A DNA stretch of 64,000 nucleotides from Caldilineae bacterium (GCA_020634555.1 JACKBK010000002.1:168015-232014), one strand, 5' to 3'. Shown: positions 24,245-33,352, counted from the first letter of the stretch. Notes: generated by a model not told the origin, from the sequence alone. Made by a program: numbers and translations.

Positions 24245-27211
24245 TCAGTTCACAGCTCCCGGCAAGGACCGAGGAACGCGGCCAAAAACGCTCAACACAT
24301 ACGGCGCCCAGAAATAGAGGTTCCTGCGCCAGTCACCGGTCGCGCCGGCAAGATAGCCATTTACCGCAGCCTGCAGCGCAAACTCCGGCGCGACTCCGGC
24401 AGCAACCTGGCTGTGCAGAATTTGCATGATCTGCACAGCCGCGTCGTCGTCAGCTTTCCACAGGGCGCCGACAACGCTGCGCGCACCGGCGCTGAACAGC
24501 GAGGCCTGCAAACCGAACAGATCGTCGCCGACCAACTCAGCCATGCCGGGGCCAGTCAACGCACGTTTGGCGGTGTGGCACGCGCTCAGCACGGCCAGGT
24601 CGGCCTCCAGCGACCAGGTTGACAGCTCCAGCCCGTCCAGTTCGGCATCGTAGAACAGCAGGGCAGTCTCCATGGGCGAGTCACCCAGCACATCCTCCCC
24701 GTGGGTGGCGAAGTGCAGAACGCGATAGTCGCGCAGCCGGTTGTCGCCGGCCCAACTGCGTAGCGTTTCGACCGATGCACTCGGTCCCGTCAACAGATCG
24801 GTGACGACGCCGTGGGCCGTGTATGCTCGGTGCAGATCGCGAATCTCACGTGCAACGCCCGGCAACGGCGTGATCGTCCTGCCCGGAATGGCGTACTGGT
24901 CCGCGCCGACGGCCAGCACGCGGGTTCCTGAAGCGACAGGCCGTGCCACCAGCAGCGAGGTCAGACTGGGCGCATAGCTGACGGCCAGCCGGGCAATGAG
25001 AACGTTGTCCTCCCACGGCAGCGCGTGCAGCGGGAAGCGGTGCAACAGGCGATGGGGCGAGAAGATAACCCGAAGCTTGCCGTGCAGCAGCGGGCGAATC
25101 TCCTCTGGCAACAGGTAGCGGGCAAAGCTGTCGAGCACGTGTTCCACCGGCCGCGGCCCGCGCAGCTCGCCAAGCTGATCAACCAGCACCTCCAGTTGCG
25201 GGTAATCGTCGCCGAAGACCTGGCGAGTTGTGGCAACATCGCCGCAATCGATGGCTGTTACCAGCAGCACGCCCGGATGTAGCCAGTAGTAACTGACCAC
25301 AACCTCGTCCGGCGCCAGGGCTGCCTGCACGGCTGCGAGGCTGAACTGTGGCGGGGCCGGTTGCCGGTCGGCCGCGTGCTGGATGGCCAGCAGATCCCAC
25401 AGAGTCCGCCGTTTCTGGCGCAGCGCAGCCTCATCCCCAACGGGAACGGTCTCCAGGTCGCGGGTCAGTTGGCGAATCTCCCCGGCCAACGTGCTCGCCT
25501 GGACGTCTCCCCGGTGCGCGGTGATTCTGGCCTTGGAAAGCTCGGCGCGCCGCAGCATCAGGTCGATGTCACCCAGCTTGTAAGCGGCGAAAACGCCCAG
25601 AAAGTAGAACTGCACCTTGCGCCTCAGAAACGCGCTCTGAAGATAGGGCGGCGAGACGTTGTAGCGGTCACGCTCGATCAGATCGATGGCCTCGCCACAG
25701 AGCCGCGAGACGGCGGCATGATCGGCGCGTTCCAGATACAGTGCAATGATCTGCTGCTGCGCGTCCAGTGCATCGCCCGGTTCGCCGGCGGCCAGCGACC
25801 GCGTCCACACCTCGCGCCAGTCGCTGATCGCTTCCGCATCCCGCCCCAGACCGTGCAACACCGCGGCGTGCATGTTGAGCAGCAGCGACACGATCCGGCC
25901 GGCGTTCAACTCCCGCCCTTCCTCCAACAGCCGCGATGCTTCTTCCAGCAGCGCATCGCTGGCCTTCTCGCGTTCAATGCGCGCCTGCAACCCGCTGAGC
26001 CGGTCGATCAGGTTTTTCAACTGCGCCTCGTAGCCAAAAGAGATGGCCCCGAACGGCGCGACCTCGTCCGGCGCCGGCGCCATGGTCACCAGCACACGGT
26101 AATCCTGTTCGGCGATTTCCTGGTCGCGCCGCATCAGCTCCATGCCGAGGCCGGTCAGCGCCTCGGTCAACGCAAGTGCGGCCGCACCGGCTTGCGAATC
26201 CGATTCGATCTGGTACCGCAGGTTGGCAATTGTCATGTAGGATCTGGTTGCCGCAAGAAGCGCGCCGCGAAACTCGTTAGGCGTCCTTGTCTGGCGGTCA
26301 GCAGCCGCGATCCAGGCGCCCAACGATGCTGTCAGCGTTGCCGTTTCCGGCGCACTGTAGCCCAGAGTCTGCAAGTCGGCAGCCGCGTCCCGGATTGCCC
26401 GCGCCGTCTCGAAGTCGTCGCCGATACGTGCATAGCCCTCGGCCAGCAGAAGCGTCAACTGCACGCGCGCCAGCGACGCCGGTTGATCGTCCATGCTTTC
26501 GCGCAGCGGCAGCAGGTCTTGCAGCGCCTGATCGAAGTCACCTGAGCGGCTGAGGAGAAAATCAGCCAGTTTGAGACGTAGCGCGGCGGCGTCCAACGCA
26601 AGATGCCGGTCTGCTGTGTCAACCGCCTGCTGCAAGAATCGCCGGGCTGCTGCTGCGTCGCCCAGCTCGCGTGCGTAATCCGCCGCGGCTGCCAGGGTGT
26701 CGCACATCAACGAGACCAGATCGTCTTTCAGGTAATCGGCCGGCGGGCTGGCCAGCAACTCCCCGGCGCGGTCGTGGAGCAGGAGCACCCTGGCCAGGGT
26801 CGCAGCGGCGTTGGCCGGACTATGCGCAGCCATGGCAGCGTTGAAGTCCTCCATTAGATGCAGCCAGGCCTCCTGTTTTTCCAGCGATGGAGCGGAAACC
26901 ATCGGCGCCAGACTGGCGCGTGCGGCCAGCGTTTCTTCGGCAGTTGCCAGCAGCGTCTGGGCCGTTGCCAACCGTTCTCCGCCATCAGGATCCGCTAAGC
27001 TGGCCTGTGCGTGCCGGACAGTCAGCACTTGCCTGAGGCGTTGCAAGGCCGCGATATCCATCGCTTGTTGCACATCGTTCAGCTGGGCAGTGGCCGTCTC
27101 GGGCGCAAGTGCCAACAACCGATCGGCCTGTAGAATCGCCGTAGCCATCGGGTCGTGCAGTCGTCTCTCGTAGGTCTCCCACATGCCGTTATCCGATGCC
27201 ATGTTCGTCAT
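24245..27211 (-). CDS. CHAT-domain protease with long helical-repeat N-terminus
   Basis: 988 residues. Residues 1 to about 640 are alpha-helical with TPR-like repeats rich in Ala/Leu. The C-terminal third is a CHAT (caspase-like) domain: SYAPSLTSLLVAR, the catalytic His in VLHFATHGED (about residue 833) and the catalytic Cys in LAVLSACHTAKRAL (about 878), then SLFSAGARSVVGALWKADDDAA. Both catalytic residues are intact, so it should be an active cysteine protease. The helical region probably senses a partner. Start at 27211 has AAAGGTG upstream. Divergent from mutS2. Bacterial CHAT proteins act in cell-death or defence contexts, but none of the known partners (Cas7-11, gasdermin) is visible here. 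Confidence 0.88.
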   Translation of the reverse strand: MTNMASDNGMWETYERRLHDPMATAILQADRLLALAPETATAQLNDVQQAMDIAALQRLRQVLTVRHAQASLADPDGGERLATAQTLLATAEETLAARASLAPMVSAPSLEKQEAWLHLMEDFNAAMAAHSPANAAATLARVLLLHDRAGELLASPPADYLKDDLVSLMCDTLAAAADYARELGDAAAARRFLQQAVDTADRHLALDAAALRLKLADFLLSRSGDFDQALQDLLPLRESMDDQPASLARVQLTLLLAEGYARIGDDFETARAIRDAAADLQTLGYSAPETATLTASLGAWIAAADRQTRTPNEFRGALLAATRSYMTIANLRYQIESDSQAGAAALALTEALTGLGMELMRRDQEIAEQDYRVLVTMAPAPDEVAPFGAISFGYEAQLKNLIDRLSGLQARIEREKASDALLEEASRLLEEGRELNAGRIVSLLLNMHAAVLHGLGRDAEAISDWREVWTRSLAAGEPGDALDAQQQIIALYLERADHAAVSRLCGEAIDLIERDRYNVSPPYLQSAFLRRKVQFYFLGVFAAYKLGDIDLMLRRAELSKARITAHRGDVQASTLAGEIRQLTRDLETVPVGDEAALRQKRRTLWDLLAIQHAADRQPAPPQFSLAAVQAALAPDEVVVSYYWLHPGVLLVTAIDCGDVATTRQVFGDDYPQLEVLVDQLGELRGPRPVEHVLDSFARYLLPEEIRPLLHGKLRVIFSPHRLLHRFPLHALPWEDNVLIARLAVSYAPSLTSLLVARPVASGTRVLAVGADQYAIPGRTITPLPGVAREIRDLHRAYTAHGVVTDLLTGPSASVETLRSWAGDNRLRDYRVLHFATHGEDVLGDSPMETALLFYDAELDGLELSTWSLEADLAVLSACHTAKRALTGPGMAELVGDDLFGLQASLFSAGARSVVGALWKADDDAAVQIMQILHSQVAAGVAPEFALQAAVNGYLAGATGDWRRNLYFWAPYVLSVFGRVPRSLPGAVN

Positions 27212-27306
27212 TCACCTTTCTGAGGAGCACCCAAGGATGGCAGCAGCGATCGTTTTTCTGCGCAGGTGAGTATAGAGCAGTCGCCAGAAAGCGTCAACCG
27301 ATACAG

Positions 27307-27336
27307 TTGCGATTCCGGGCGTGCTGGTGTTATACT
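27307..27336 (+). promoter_or_regulatory. Promoter of mutS2
   Basis: TTGCGA (27307-27312), 18-nt spacer, TATACT (27331-27336), 9 nt before the ATG. Confidence 0.6.
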
Positions 27337-27345
27337 CAGCGCCGT

Positions 27346-29865
27346 ATGAACGCTAAATCTCTTCACACGCTTGAATTCGACAAGATCCTGCAGCGGCTGG
27401 CCGAGCGAACCAGTTTCTCGGCGGGCGCGCAGCTTGCGCGCGACATGCTGCCGACCGATGACCTGACGCTGGCGAGACACTGGTTGGCAGAGACCGCGGA
27501 AGCGCGCCGCCTGCTGAGCGAACACAGCGACGTCCATCTGGGCGGTGTGTTCGACGTGCGCGTCTACCTGCCACAGGCTGAGCGCGGCGCGGTGCTGCTG
27601 CCAAACGAGCTGCTGGAGATTCGCAGCACCTTGCAGCGCGCCCGTAGCTTGCGCAACATCCTGGTGCGCGTTGAGGGCCGTTATCCGGTGCTGGCCGACA
27701 TCGCCTACCGCATCGAGCCGGTGCTGCACGTCGCGGACCAGATCGGCCAGGTGCTCAACGACCGCGGCGAAGTGATGGACAGCGCCAGCCCCAAGCTGGC
27801 CCGCCTGCGCGCCGAAATCAAGGTCGTGCAGAGCCGGCTGATGGACCGGCTGAACCGCGTCATATCCTCGCCCGCAACGGCCCAGTATCTGCAAGAAGCG
27901 ATTATCACCCAGCGGCAGGGACGCTATGTAGTGCCGCTCAAGGCTGAGTTCAAGGGACGAATCCGCGGGCTGATCCACGACCAGTCGTCCAGCGGCGCGA
28001 CGCTGTTCATCGAACCATTTGCCGTGGTAGAGATGAACAACGAGTGGCGCAAGCTGCAACTGGACGAGGAAGAGGAGGTGCGCCGGCTGTTGGCCGAGCT
28101 GAGCGATCTGGTAGCCGACGAGGCGCCCTACATCCGCCAGACCGTCGAGGCGCTGGCCGTGCTGGACCTGATCTTCGCCCGCGCCCGCTATGCCGACGAC
28201 CTGCGCGCGACGGAGCCGGAGCTGGTCGAGTGGAAGAAGGCGGAGAAGGAAACGAGGAAACAGGGAAACAAGGAAAAGGAAGGAAAGCAGGGAAATGCAG
28301 ATCGGGCCGGCAGCAGCGGCGCTTCGTTGCCAGTTGGCCATCCAGGCTCCACCATCGATCTCAAGCGCGCCCGGCATCCGTTGTTGAACCCGGAGACGGT
28401 GGTGCCCATCGATGTTTATCTGGAAGGCAGCTATTTCGTCCTGCTGGTAACCGGCCCCAACACCGGCGGCAAGACGGTGACGCTCAAGACGGTCGGCCTG
28501 CTGGCGCTGATGGCGCAGGCGGGCATGCACATCCCCGCCGGCGACGGCTCCCAGCTTTCCTGTTTCGAGGGCATTTTCGCCGACATCGGCGACGAACAAA
28601 GCATCGAACAGAGCCTCTCGACCTTCTCCAGCCACCTGACCAACATCATCACCATCCTGGAGGAAGCCGACGACCGCAGTCTGGTGCTGCTGGACGAACT
28701 GGGCGCGGGCACCGATCCCGAGGAAGGGTCTGCGCTGGCGCGGGCGCTTCTGGATCATCTGGTGCGACGGCGCATCACAACGCTGGCAACCACCCACTAC
28801 TCGGAGCTGAAGATCTACGCCCACGGGACTCCCGGCGTACGCAACGCCAGCGTCGAGTTCGACGTCGAAACCCTGGCGCCGACCTTTGATCTGAGTATCG
28901 GATTGCCAGGCCGTTCCAACGCGCTGGCTATCGCGACCCGCCTGGGGCTGCGGCGCGACATCATCGATGCGGCCCAGTCGCTGGTGCGCCCGGAGTCGCT
29001 GGAAGCCGACGAGCTACTGCAGGAGATCAAGGACACGCGCACGCGGCTGCGAGAGGAGCGGGCCGCCGTCGAGAAACTGCGCCACGACGCGGACATCCAC
29101 GAAAAGGCACTGAAGAAGCAGCTTGCCGAGATCGACCAAACCCGCCGCGACCTGCTCAACGAGGCGCGGGAAGAGGCGCAGGCGGAGCTGGACGAGTTGG
29201 CCGACGAGGTGCAACGGGTTCGCCGCCAGCTTGCCGGGCTGATCACGTCCAGCGACGCGCGCGAGGAACAGCGGCAGGTCTTGCACCAGGCCCAACAGAC
29301 CATCGAGGCGCGCCGGGCAGCCAGCGAGCCGCTGCCGCAACCGGAGAAGCCGGTTCAGCAGCCTAACGCGACGCCGATCCGTATCGGCGACACGGTCTGG
29401 GTGCCCAGCCTGCAAAGCGCCGCTCAGATCGTGGACCTCAACCCACAGGAAATGGAGGCGGAACTGCAGATCGGCGCCTATCGCATGCGGCTGCCAGTCA
29501 ACCGGCTGGAGCGGCGTGACGTGGGCGACGCGCTGCCTGTGGGACTCAGCCGGCCGGACCGGCTGCCAGTTGCAGAACCGTCGAGGCACACCTCGATTCC
29601 GATACCGACCGTCGGGATGGAGATGGACATCCGGGGCGCGACCGTGGAAGAGATGTTGCCGCGGCTGGAGAAGTACCTGGATGACGCATATCTGGGTATG
29701 ATGCCCTGGGTGCGTATCATTCACGGCAAGGGAACCGGTGCGCTGCGCGCCGCTGTGCGCAATGAAGTGCGCAAACATCCCCTTGTAAAGAGCTACCGCG
29801 AGGGCGAGCCCGGCGAGGGTGGTGATGGCGTCACAGTGGTCTATCTGGTGGGGCAGGAGAACTAA
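27346..29865 (+). CDS. mutS2: Endonuclease MutS2
   Basis: 839 residues. MutS core and clamp-like regions, ATPase with Walker A GPNTGGKTVTLKTVGLL near 369, Walker B/D-loop LVLLDELGAGTDPEEGSALA, and TTHYSELK. A coiled coil (about 555-645) and a C-terminal Smr nuclease domain (MDIRGATVEEMLPRLE, IIHGKGTGALR) follow. MutS2 suppresses recombination or rescues stalled ribosomes. Start at 27346 (MNAKSLHTLEFDKIL) fits the family and the promoter; an upstream extension to 27196 overlaps the CHAT gene start. Oddity: residues about 300-318 are a Lys/Glu/Asn/Gln-rich insertion encoded by a purine word repeat otherwise found between genes. Confidence 0.94.
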   Translation: MNAKSLHTLEFDKILQRLAERTSFSAGAQLARDMLPTDDLTLARHWLAETAEARRLLSEHSDVHLGGVFDVRVYLPQAERGAVLLPNELLEIRSTLQRARSLRNILVRVEGRYPVLADIAYRIEPVLHVADQIGQVLNDRGEVMDSASPKLARLRAEIKVVQSRLMDRLNRVISSPATAQYLQEAIITQRQGRYVVPLKAEFKGRIRGLIHDQSSSGATLFIEPFAVVEMNNEWRKLQLDEEEEVRRLLAELSDLVADEAPYIRQTVEALAVLDLIFARARYADDLRATEPELVEWKKAEKETRKQGNKEKEGKQGNADRAGSSGASLPVGHPGSTIDLKRARHPLLNPETVVPIDVYLEGSYFVLLVTGPNTGGKTVTLKTVGLLALMAQAGMHIPAGDGSQLSCFEGIFADIGDEQSIEQSLSTFSSHLTNIITILEEADDRSLVLLDELGAGTDPEEGSALARALLDHLVRRRITTLATTHYSELKIYAHGTPGVRNASVEFDVETLAPTFDLSIGLPGRSNALAIATRLGLRRDIIDAAQSLVRPESLEADELLQEIKDTRTRLREERAAVEKLRHDADIHEKALKKQLAEIDQTRRDLLNEAREEAQAELDELADEVQRVRRQLAGLITSSDAREEQRQVLHQAQQTIEARRAASEPLPQPEKPVQQPNATPIRIGDTVWVPSLQSAAQIVDLNPQEMEAELQIGAYRMRLPVNRLERRDVGDALPVGLSRPDRLPVAEPSRHTSIPIPTVGMEMDIRGATVEEMLPRLEKYLDDAYLGMMPWVRIIHGKGTGALRAAVRNEVRKHPLVKSYREGEPGEGGDGVTVVYLVGQEN
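28243..28300 (+). repeat. Purine word repeat inside mutS2
   Basis: About 58 nt of AGGAAAC/GGGAAA words, in frame, encoding KETRKQGNKEKEGKQGN. The same words occur in spacers at 50882-50970 and, as complement, at 17958-18006. Confidence 0.7.
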
Positions 29866-29873
29866 GGCCGTTC

Positions 29874-30530
29874 GTGCAAGCCCGCTACCACGTTCAGATC
29901 ACACGCGCCGCCGTCGGTGACCGGTTCACTAGGGCTGACTTTCGCCGCATCGTGCGCGCCAATCTCAGCCAGGACCGTCTGCCAAACCTGGTGTTTCACC
30001 CCGAACTGCACTTCGACGGCGGCGCGCTGCGGGATGCCCAGGCCTACATCAGCCAGCAGCGCCGGCTGGCAGTCAGGCAGTTGCTAGCGCATTCGGATCG
30101 CGCCGGCGCGCTGGATGCCTTTGGCCGGCTGACCCATACACGCCAGGATTTCTACGCGCATTCCAACTGGGCCGCGCTTTGGACGGCGCAACAGGGCGGA
30201 CCGGATCTGGCAGAGCCGGAAGAGATCCCGATTTGTTCGGACCCGTTGACAACGCCTGGACTGCGTCTGGGCAATGCCAGCGCGATTCACTACCTGGCAT
30301 GCCGGGTGCCGGTCTATGGCCGCTGGCATGTGCGCCATCTGGTGCCGCCCGATGACCACGAAACCATGAACCTGGACCACCCCGGACGCGGTCCACTCTT
30401 CCCGTTTGCAGTTGCGGCAGCCACAAAACATACCGCTGTTGAGCTGGAAACGCTGCTGCGGATGCTGGCGCGCGATGGCGGAACAGCAGCGCGGGAGCTG
30501 TTCCTGGGAGACTTACCTGCGGCTGAATAG
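29874..30530 (+). CDS. Het-C / phospholipase C-like helical protein
   Basis: 218 residues, GTG start 9 nt after the mutS2 stop. The segment ALDAFGRLTHTRQDFYAHSNW (residues about 79-99), with spaced His and Asp, resembles the metal-binding core of the zinc phospholipase C/S1-P1 nuclease fold seen in Het-C-like proteins. Another His lies at VFHPELHFDG near 41. There is no signal peptide. It is followed 13 nt later by a phosphoribosyltransferase-like gene, so the two are probably one functional unit. The family assignment is from a single motif and remains tentative. Confidence 0.6.
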   Translation: MQARYHVQITRAAVGDRFTRADFRRIVRANLSQDRLPNLVFHPELHFDGGALRDAQAYISQQRRLAVRQLLAHSDRAGALDAFGRLTHTRQDFYAHSNWAALWTAQQGGPDLAEPEEIPICSDPLTTPGLRLGNASAIHYLACRVPVYGRWHVRHLVPPDDHETMNLDHPGRGPLFPFAVAAATKHTAVELETLLRMLARDGGTAARELFLGDLPAAE

Positions 30531-30543
30531 TTTCGAGGAGCCT

Positions 30544-31608
30544 GTGTTTACCCATCCCATTGACTACGCCGACGACGCCCACGGGCGCATCCTGGGCGAG
30601 CTGGCGCTGGAAGATGTCTCTGAAAACATCGCACCGGGCGCCACGGCCTGGCGCACCGGCCAGATCGCGCTGCAAAGCGGGCAATCGCTGGATGTTGTGC
30701 TAACCCACAGTCCCGCCACAGCCGGCTTCATGTATCTGCACCGAATGCCCATGCAGACGCATCTGTTCGACCTGCTGGATCTGCCAATGCCCGAATCTGC
30801 GCCGGCGGACATGGCATTGCCCGGCCAGGTGATTCTTGGCGCGCCGCGGACCAAGCAGGTGGGGTCGGCCATCAGCGACGCGATGTCATCGCCGCAGATT
30901 CGGGAGGCTATCGCGTCGTGTACGCAGGATGAGGTGGTGATCCTGCCAGTGCTACGCGAAGGCGCTAAATTTCAGGTGGCAGAAGCGCTCTTCGACATCG
31001 CCGGCTACTACTGCGACGAGGCGATTCTCGACTCGCATCATGTCTTCGATCCTACCGTGCCGCGTTATCATCGCCGGGTGGAGACGACAATCCTCAAAGA
31101 CCAGGACATCTCGCCGCGCCAGCGGGAGGGCAAGCGGTTGGCCATCGTCGGCGACAGCATCGCCAGCGGCATTGTGATGCTGGGCGTGTTGGGCCACGTC
31201 GGGCGCCGCTTCGACCACATCGGCCAGATCGAGATCGTGGCCCCGTTTGCTACACTGCGCGGGCTGGCGCGGCTGGCACTGTACAGCCCACCGCGCTTCC
31301 GCATCCGCGTCCACGTCTTCGAGACGCTGCTCAACGCGCTGCCGCCCGATTACTACTACTCGGCCCACTACCCGGAGGCAGGCTTCCACATTCGCCCCGA
31401 TCTGGAGGAACAATACCGCGACTGGTGGGGGACCGACAGCGACGGCAACGCCATCGCCGATACCGCCTGCGCCGGCTACGGCTGGGCTGAGGCGTTCTTC
31501 AACCCGCGCAAGCAGCTTCAGATGATCGACGACCAACTCAGCGAGCGCCACGGATTAACGATTGCCGAGGTGGTGCAGCGAAACATAACACTGAACTTGC
31601 AGTTTTGA
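30544..31608 (+). CDS. Phosphoribosyltransferase-like protein of unknown function
   Basis: 354 residues from a GTG at 30544 that has GAGGAG upstream; the frame is open further up to 30406, overlapping the preceding gene with no plausible protein. Residues about 112-260 have a type I PRTase look: EVVILPVLREGAKFQVAEAL and LAIVGDSIASGIVMLGVLGHVG, the latter at the place of the PRPP loop (usual form VDDxxATG, here with Ser in place of Thr). The C-terminal 100 residues (YYYSAHYPEAGFHIRPDLEE) are conserved in style but unrecognised. Coupled to the Het-C-like gene upstream. Confidence 0.6.
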   Translation: MFTHPIDYADDAHGRILGELALEDVSENIAPGATAWRTGQIALQSGQSLDVVLTHSPATAGFMYLHRMPMQTHLFDLLDLPMPESAPADMALPGQVILGAPRTKQVGSAISDAMSSPQIREAIASCTQDEVVILPVLREGAKFQVAEALFDIAGYYCDEAILDSHHVFDPTVPRYHRRVETTILKDQDISPRQREGKRLAIVGDSIASGIVMLGVLGHVGRRFDHIGQIEIVAPFATLRGLARLALYSPPRFRIRVHVFETLLNALPPDYYYSAHYPEAGFHIRPDLEEQYRDWWGTDSDGNAIADTACAGYGWAEAFFNPRKQLQMIDDQLSERHGLTIAEVVQRNITLNLQF

Positions 31609-31734
31609 GATATATCCGGAACAACCACAGATAGGGCGGGGCAATGACGATCACGGGTGGTTGAAACCGCCTCACTATGCTACAATCTTACGGACATCAG
31701 CAAACTAGAGGTTCAAAAAAGTGGAGTGTCAACT

Positions 31735-31956
31735 ATGTATCTAGATCGAATTACGGTAGATCAAGGCAAACTGAGTGGACAGCCATGCATTCGAGGTATG
31801 CGGTTGACAGTCAGACGCGTGTTGGAGATACTGGCTCTCTACCCTGACCGCGCTGAATTACATCGAGAGTATCCAGAACTGGAAGATGAGGATATTCGGC
31901 AGGCGTTACTCTATGCGGCGGCGTCCGTAGAAGATCGGATGGTAGAGTTTGCCTAA
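31735..31956 (+). CDS. DUF433 family protein, possible antitoxin without a toxin
   Basis: 73 residues. LDRITVDQGKLSGQPCIRGMRLTVRRVLEIL followed by LEDEDIRQALLYAA is the DUF433 helix-turn-helix signature. Family members usually precede a DUF5615/PIN-like toxin. Here the downstream 45 nt resemble only the first codons of such a toxin before the SDR gene begins. GGAG lies 8 nt before the ATG at 31735, and a TACAAT box lies at 31681-31686. Confidence 0.8.
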   Translation: MYLDRITVDQGKLSGQPCIRGMRLTVRRVLEILALYPDRAELHREYPELEDEDIRQALLYAAASVEDRMVEFA

Positions 31957-32005
31957 TTCGATTTCGATATCTGCCGCTGATTTCGGGCATCGAGTAGGAC
32001 GCGTC

Positions 32006-32776
32006 TCACTCCAGTGGAATCATCCCCAGCGTAATTCCCCCGTCTACTACCAACACACTGCCGGTCGTGAAGCTTGAAGCGTCAGACGCCAGGTAGAGGG
32101 CCGCGCCGGTCACTTCGTAGGGGTCTGCTACCCGGCCCTGCGGCGTGACGCGCTCGATGGCTTCGTTGAGCGCCGGATTGGTCCACAGCGCGGCCGAGAA
32201 CCTGGTCCTGATGAAGCCGGGTGCGATGGCGTTGACCTGGATGTTGTCGCTTGCCAGCTCCGCGGCCAGCACCTTGGTCAACATGATGACCGCGGCCTTG
32301 CTGGTGCTGTAGACGCCCATCATCGGCCCGGGGTTGATGCCGGCGATGCTGGCCATGTTGATGATTTTGCCTCCGCCAGCGCGCTGCATCGCCGGCGCGG
32401 CCGCCTTGGCCATGAAAAAATAGCCCTTGACGTTGACATCGAAGATCTTGTCCCAGTGACTTTCCTCGGCTGTGAGGATGGGACCGAAGTGGGGATTGGT
32501 TCCTGCGTTGTTGACCAGGATGTCCAGCCGGCCAAACTCGGCCAGGGTTCGCTCGACCACCATGGCTGCGTCGGCTTCCCTGCCTGCGTGCGCGGCAACG
32601 GCCAGCGCGCGGCCGCCGGCGTCGCGGACCCGTTGCGCCGCCAGGTCAAGGCTCTCCTGCTTGCGGCCGGTGAGCACCACGGCAGCACCGGCCTGCGCAA
32701 ACGATGCGGCAATCGCCTCACCGATACCGCGTGACGCACCGGTGACAACGGCGACTTTGCCGGAAAGGTCGAACAT
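32006..32776 (-). CDS. Short-chain dehydrogenase/reductase
   Basis: 256 residues, classical SDR with TGASRGIG, NNAG, Ser in INMASIAG, YSTSK, and the C-terminal SSFTTGSVLVVDGGITLG. It is of the FabG/glucose-dehydrogenase-like group; no substrate can be read off. A strong ribosome site (GGGAGGTG) precedes the ATG. Downstream of hicA on the same strand, 17 nt away, so hicBA read-through could express it. Confidence 0.88.
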   Translation of the reverse strand: MFDLSGKVAVVTGASRGIGEAIAASFAQAGAAVVLTGRKQESLDLAAQRVRDAGGRALAVAAHAGREADAAMVVERTLAEFGRLDILVNNAGTNPHFGPILTAEESHWDKIFDVNVKGYFFMAKAAAPAMQRAGGGKIINMASIAGINPGPMMGVYSTSKAAVIMLTKVLAAELASDNIQVNAIAPGFIRTRFSAALWTNPALNEAIERVTPQGRVADPYEVTGAALYLASDASSFTTGSVLVVDGGITLGMIPLE

Positions 32777-32793
32777 GGTTTAGCACCTCCCTG

Positions 32794-33036
32794 TCAGCCG
32801 AATAGAGTCTCGATAAGGACGTTGCGATCCATGTCGAGGTGCTCGGCAACATCCCTCAAAATTGCGCTTAGAGTGCCGACTCGTAGCGGGCTGTGACGCG
32901 GAATGGTGATATGGTGTTCACCACCCTCGGTCGTGGTCATGCGAATGTGGCTGCCGGTCTGTCGCGATGTAACGTAACCGAAGCGGCCAAGCAACGATAC
33001 CAACTCTTCCCCATCCAGATCTCGTGGCAGTTTCAC
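32794..33036 (-). CDS. hicA: HicA-family mRNA interferase toxin
   Basis: 80 residues with a double-stranded RNA-binding-like fold: LVSLLGRFGYVTSRQTGSHIRM contains the catalytic His of the G-S-H motif (about residue 29), followed by HHITIPRHSPLRVGTLSAIL. HicA toxins cleave mRNA. It overlaps the upstream hicB-like gene by 4 nt, with the antitoxin first, the reverse of E. coli hicAB order but common in this subgroup. Confidence 0.88.
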   Translation of the reverse strand: MKLPRDLDGEELVSLLGRFGYVTSRQTGSHIRMTTTEGGEHHITIPRHSPLRVGTLSAILRDVAEHLDMDRNVLIETLFG

Positions 33037-33248
33037 GCAGGAATGACCTCGTCATGCACAACGTGCAAGCGGATCATTGCAGGTCGATCAGCTCCCTGAT
33101 CGAAATGGCAATGAACGGCGTCCTGGACGGCTGCTTTCAGTTCGTCCCAAGAATCAGCCTGGGTATAGATCGAATAGCCGAGAGCAGCTGCCTCGTAGCC
33201 ACCCTCGTCGGACTCGTGAACCAAGAAAATGAGTTCAGTTGCTGCCAT
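33033..33248 (-). CDS. hicB: HicB-like short antitoxin
   Basis: 71 residues from the ATG at 33248. LIFLVHESDEGGYEAAALGYSIYTQADSWDELKAAVQDAVHCHF is the partial RNase H-like fold of HicB; there is no DNA-binding C-terminal extension, so autoregulation may depend on another factor. Members of this short group are often mislabelled as an oxo-acid dehydrogenase subunit. The gene precedes and overlaps hicA. Confidence 0.85.
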   Translation of the reverse strand: MAATELIFLVHESDEGGYEAAALGYSIYTQADSWDELKAAVQDAVHCHFDQGADRPAMIRLHVVHDEVIPA

Positions 33249-33304
33249 CGAAAACCTCTTCAGTACGTTGAGAATCAAGTCGTCCTAATCCATATCACCA
33301 TTGC

Positions 33305-33332
33305 ATTGTACCTCGATCAGGCATGCTGTCAA
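33305..33332 (-). promoter_or_regulatory. Promoter of hicBA
   Basis: Minus strand TTGACA (33332-33327), 16-nt spacer, TACAAT (33310-33305); leader of about 50 nt to the hicB ATG. Confidence 0.7.
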
Positions 33333-33352
33333 CAGCCCTCCGAACCACATTG

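Noticed and set aside
24245..27211. CHAT protein as part of a type III-E CRISPR (Craspase) system
   Set aside because: No Cas7-11 effector, no Cas1 and no array in the window.
27208..28824. 538-codon minus-strand frame opposite mutS2
   Set aside because: Antisense shadow of a conserved gene; no recognisable domain.
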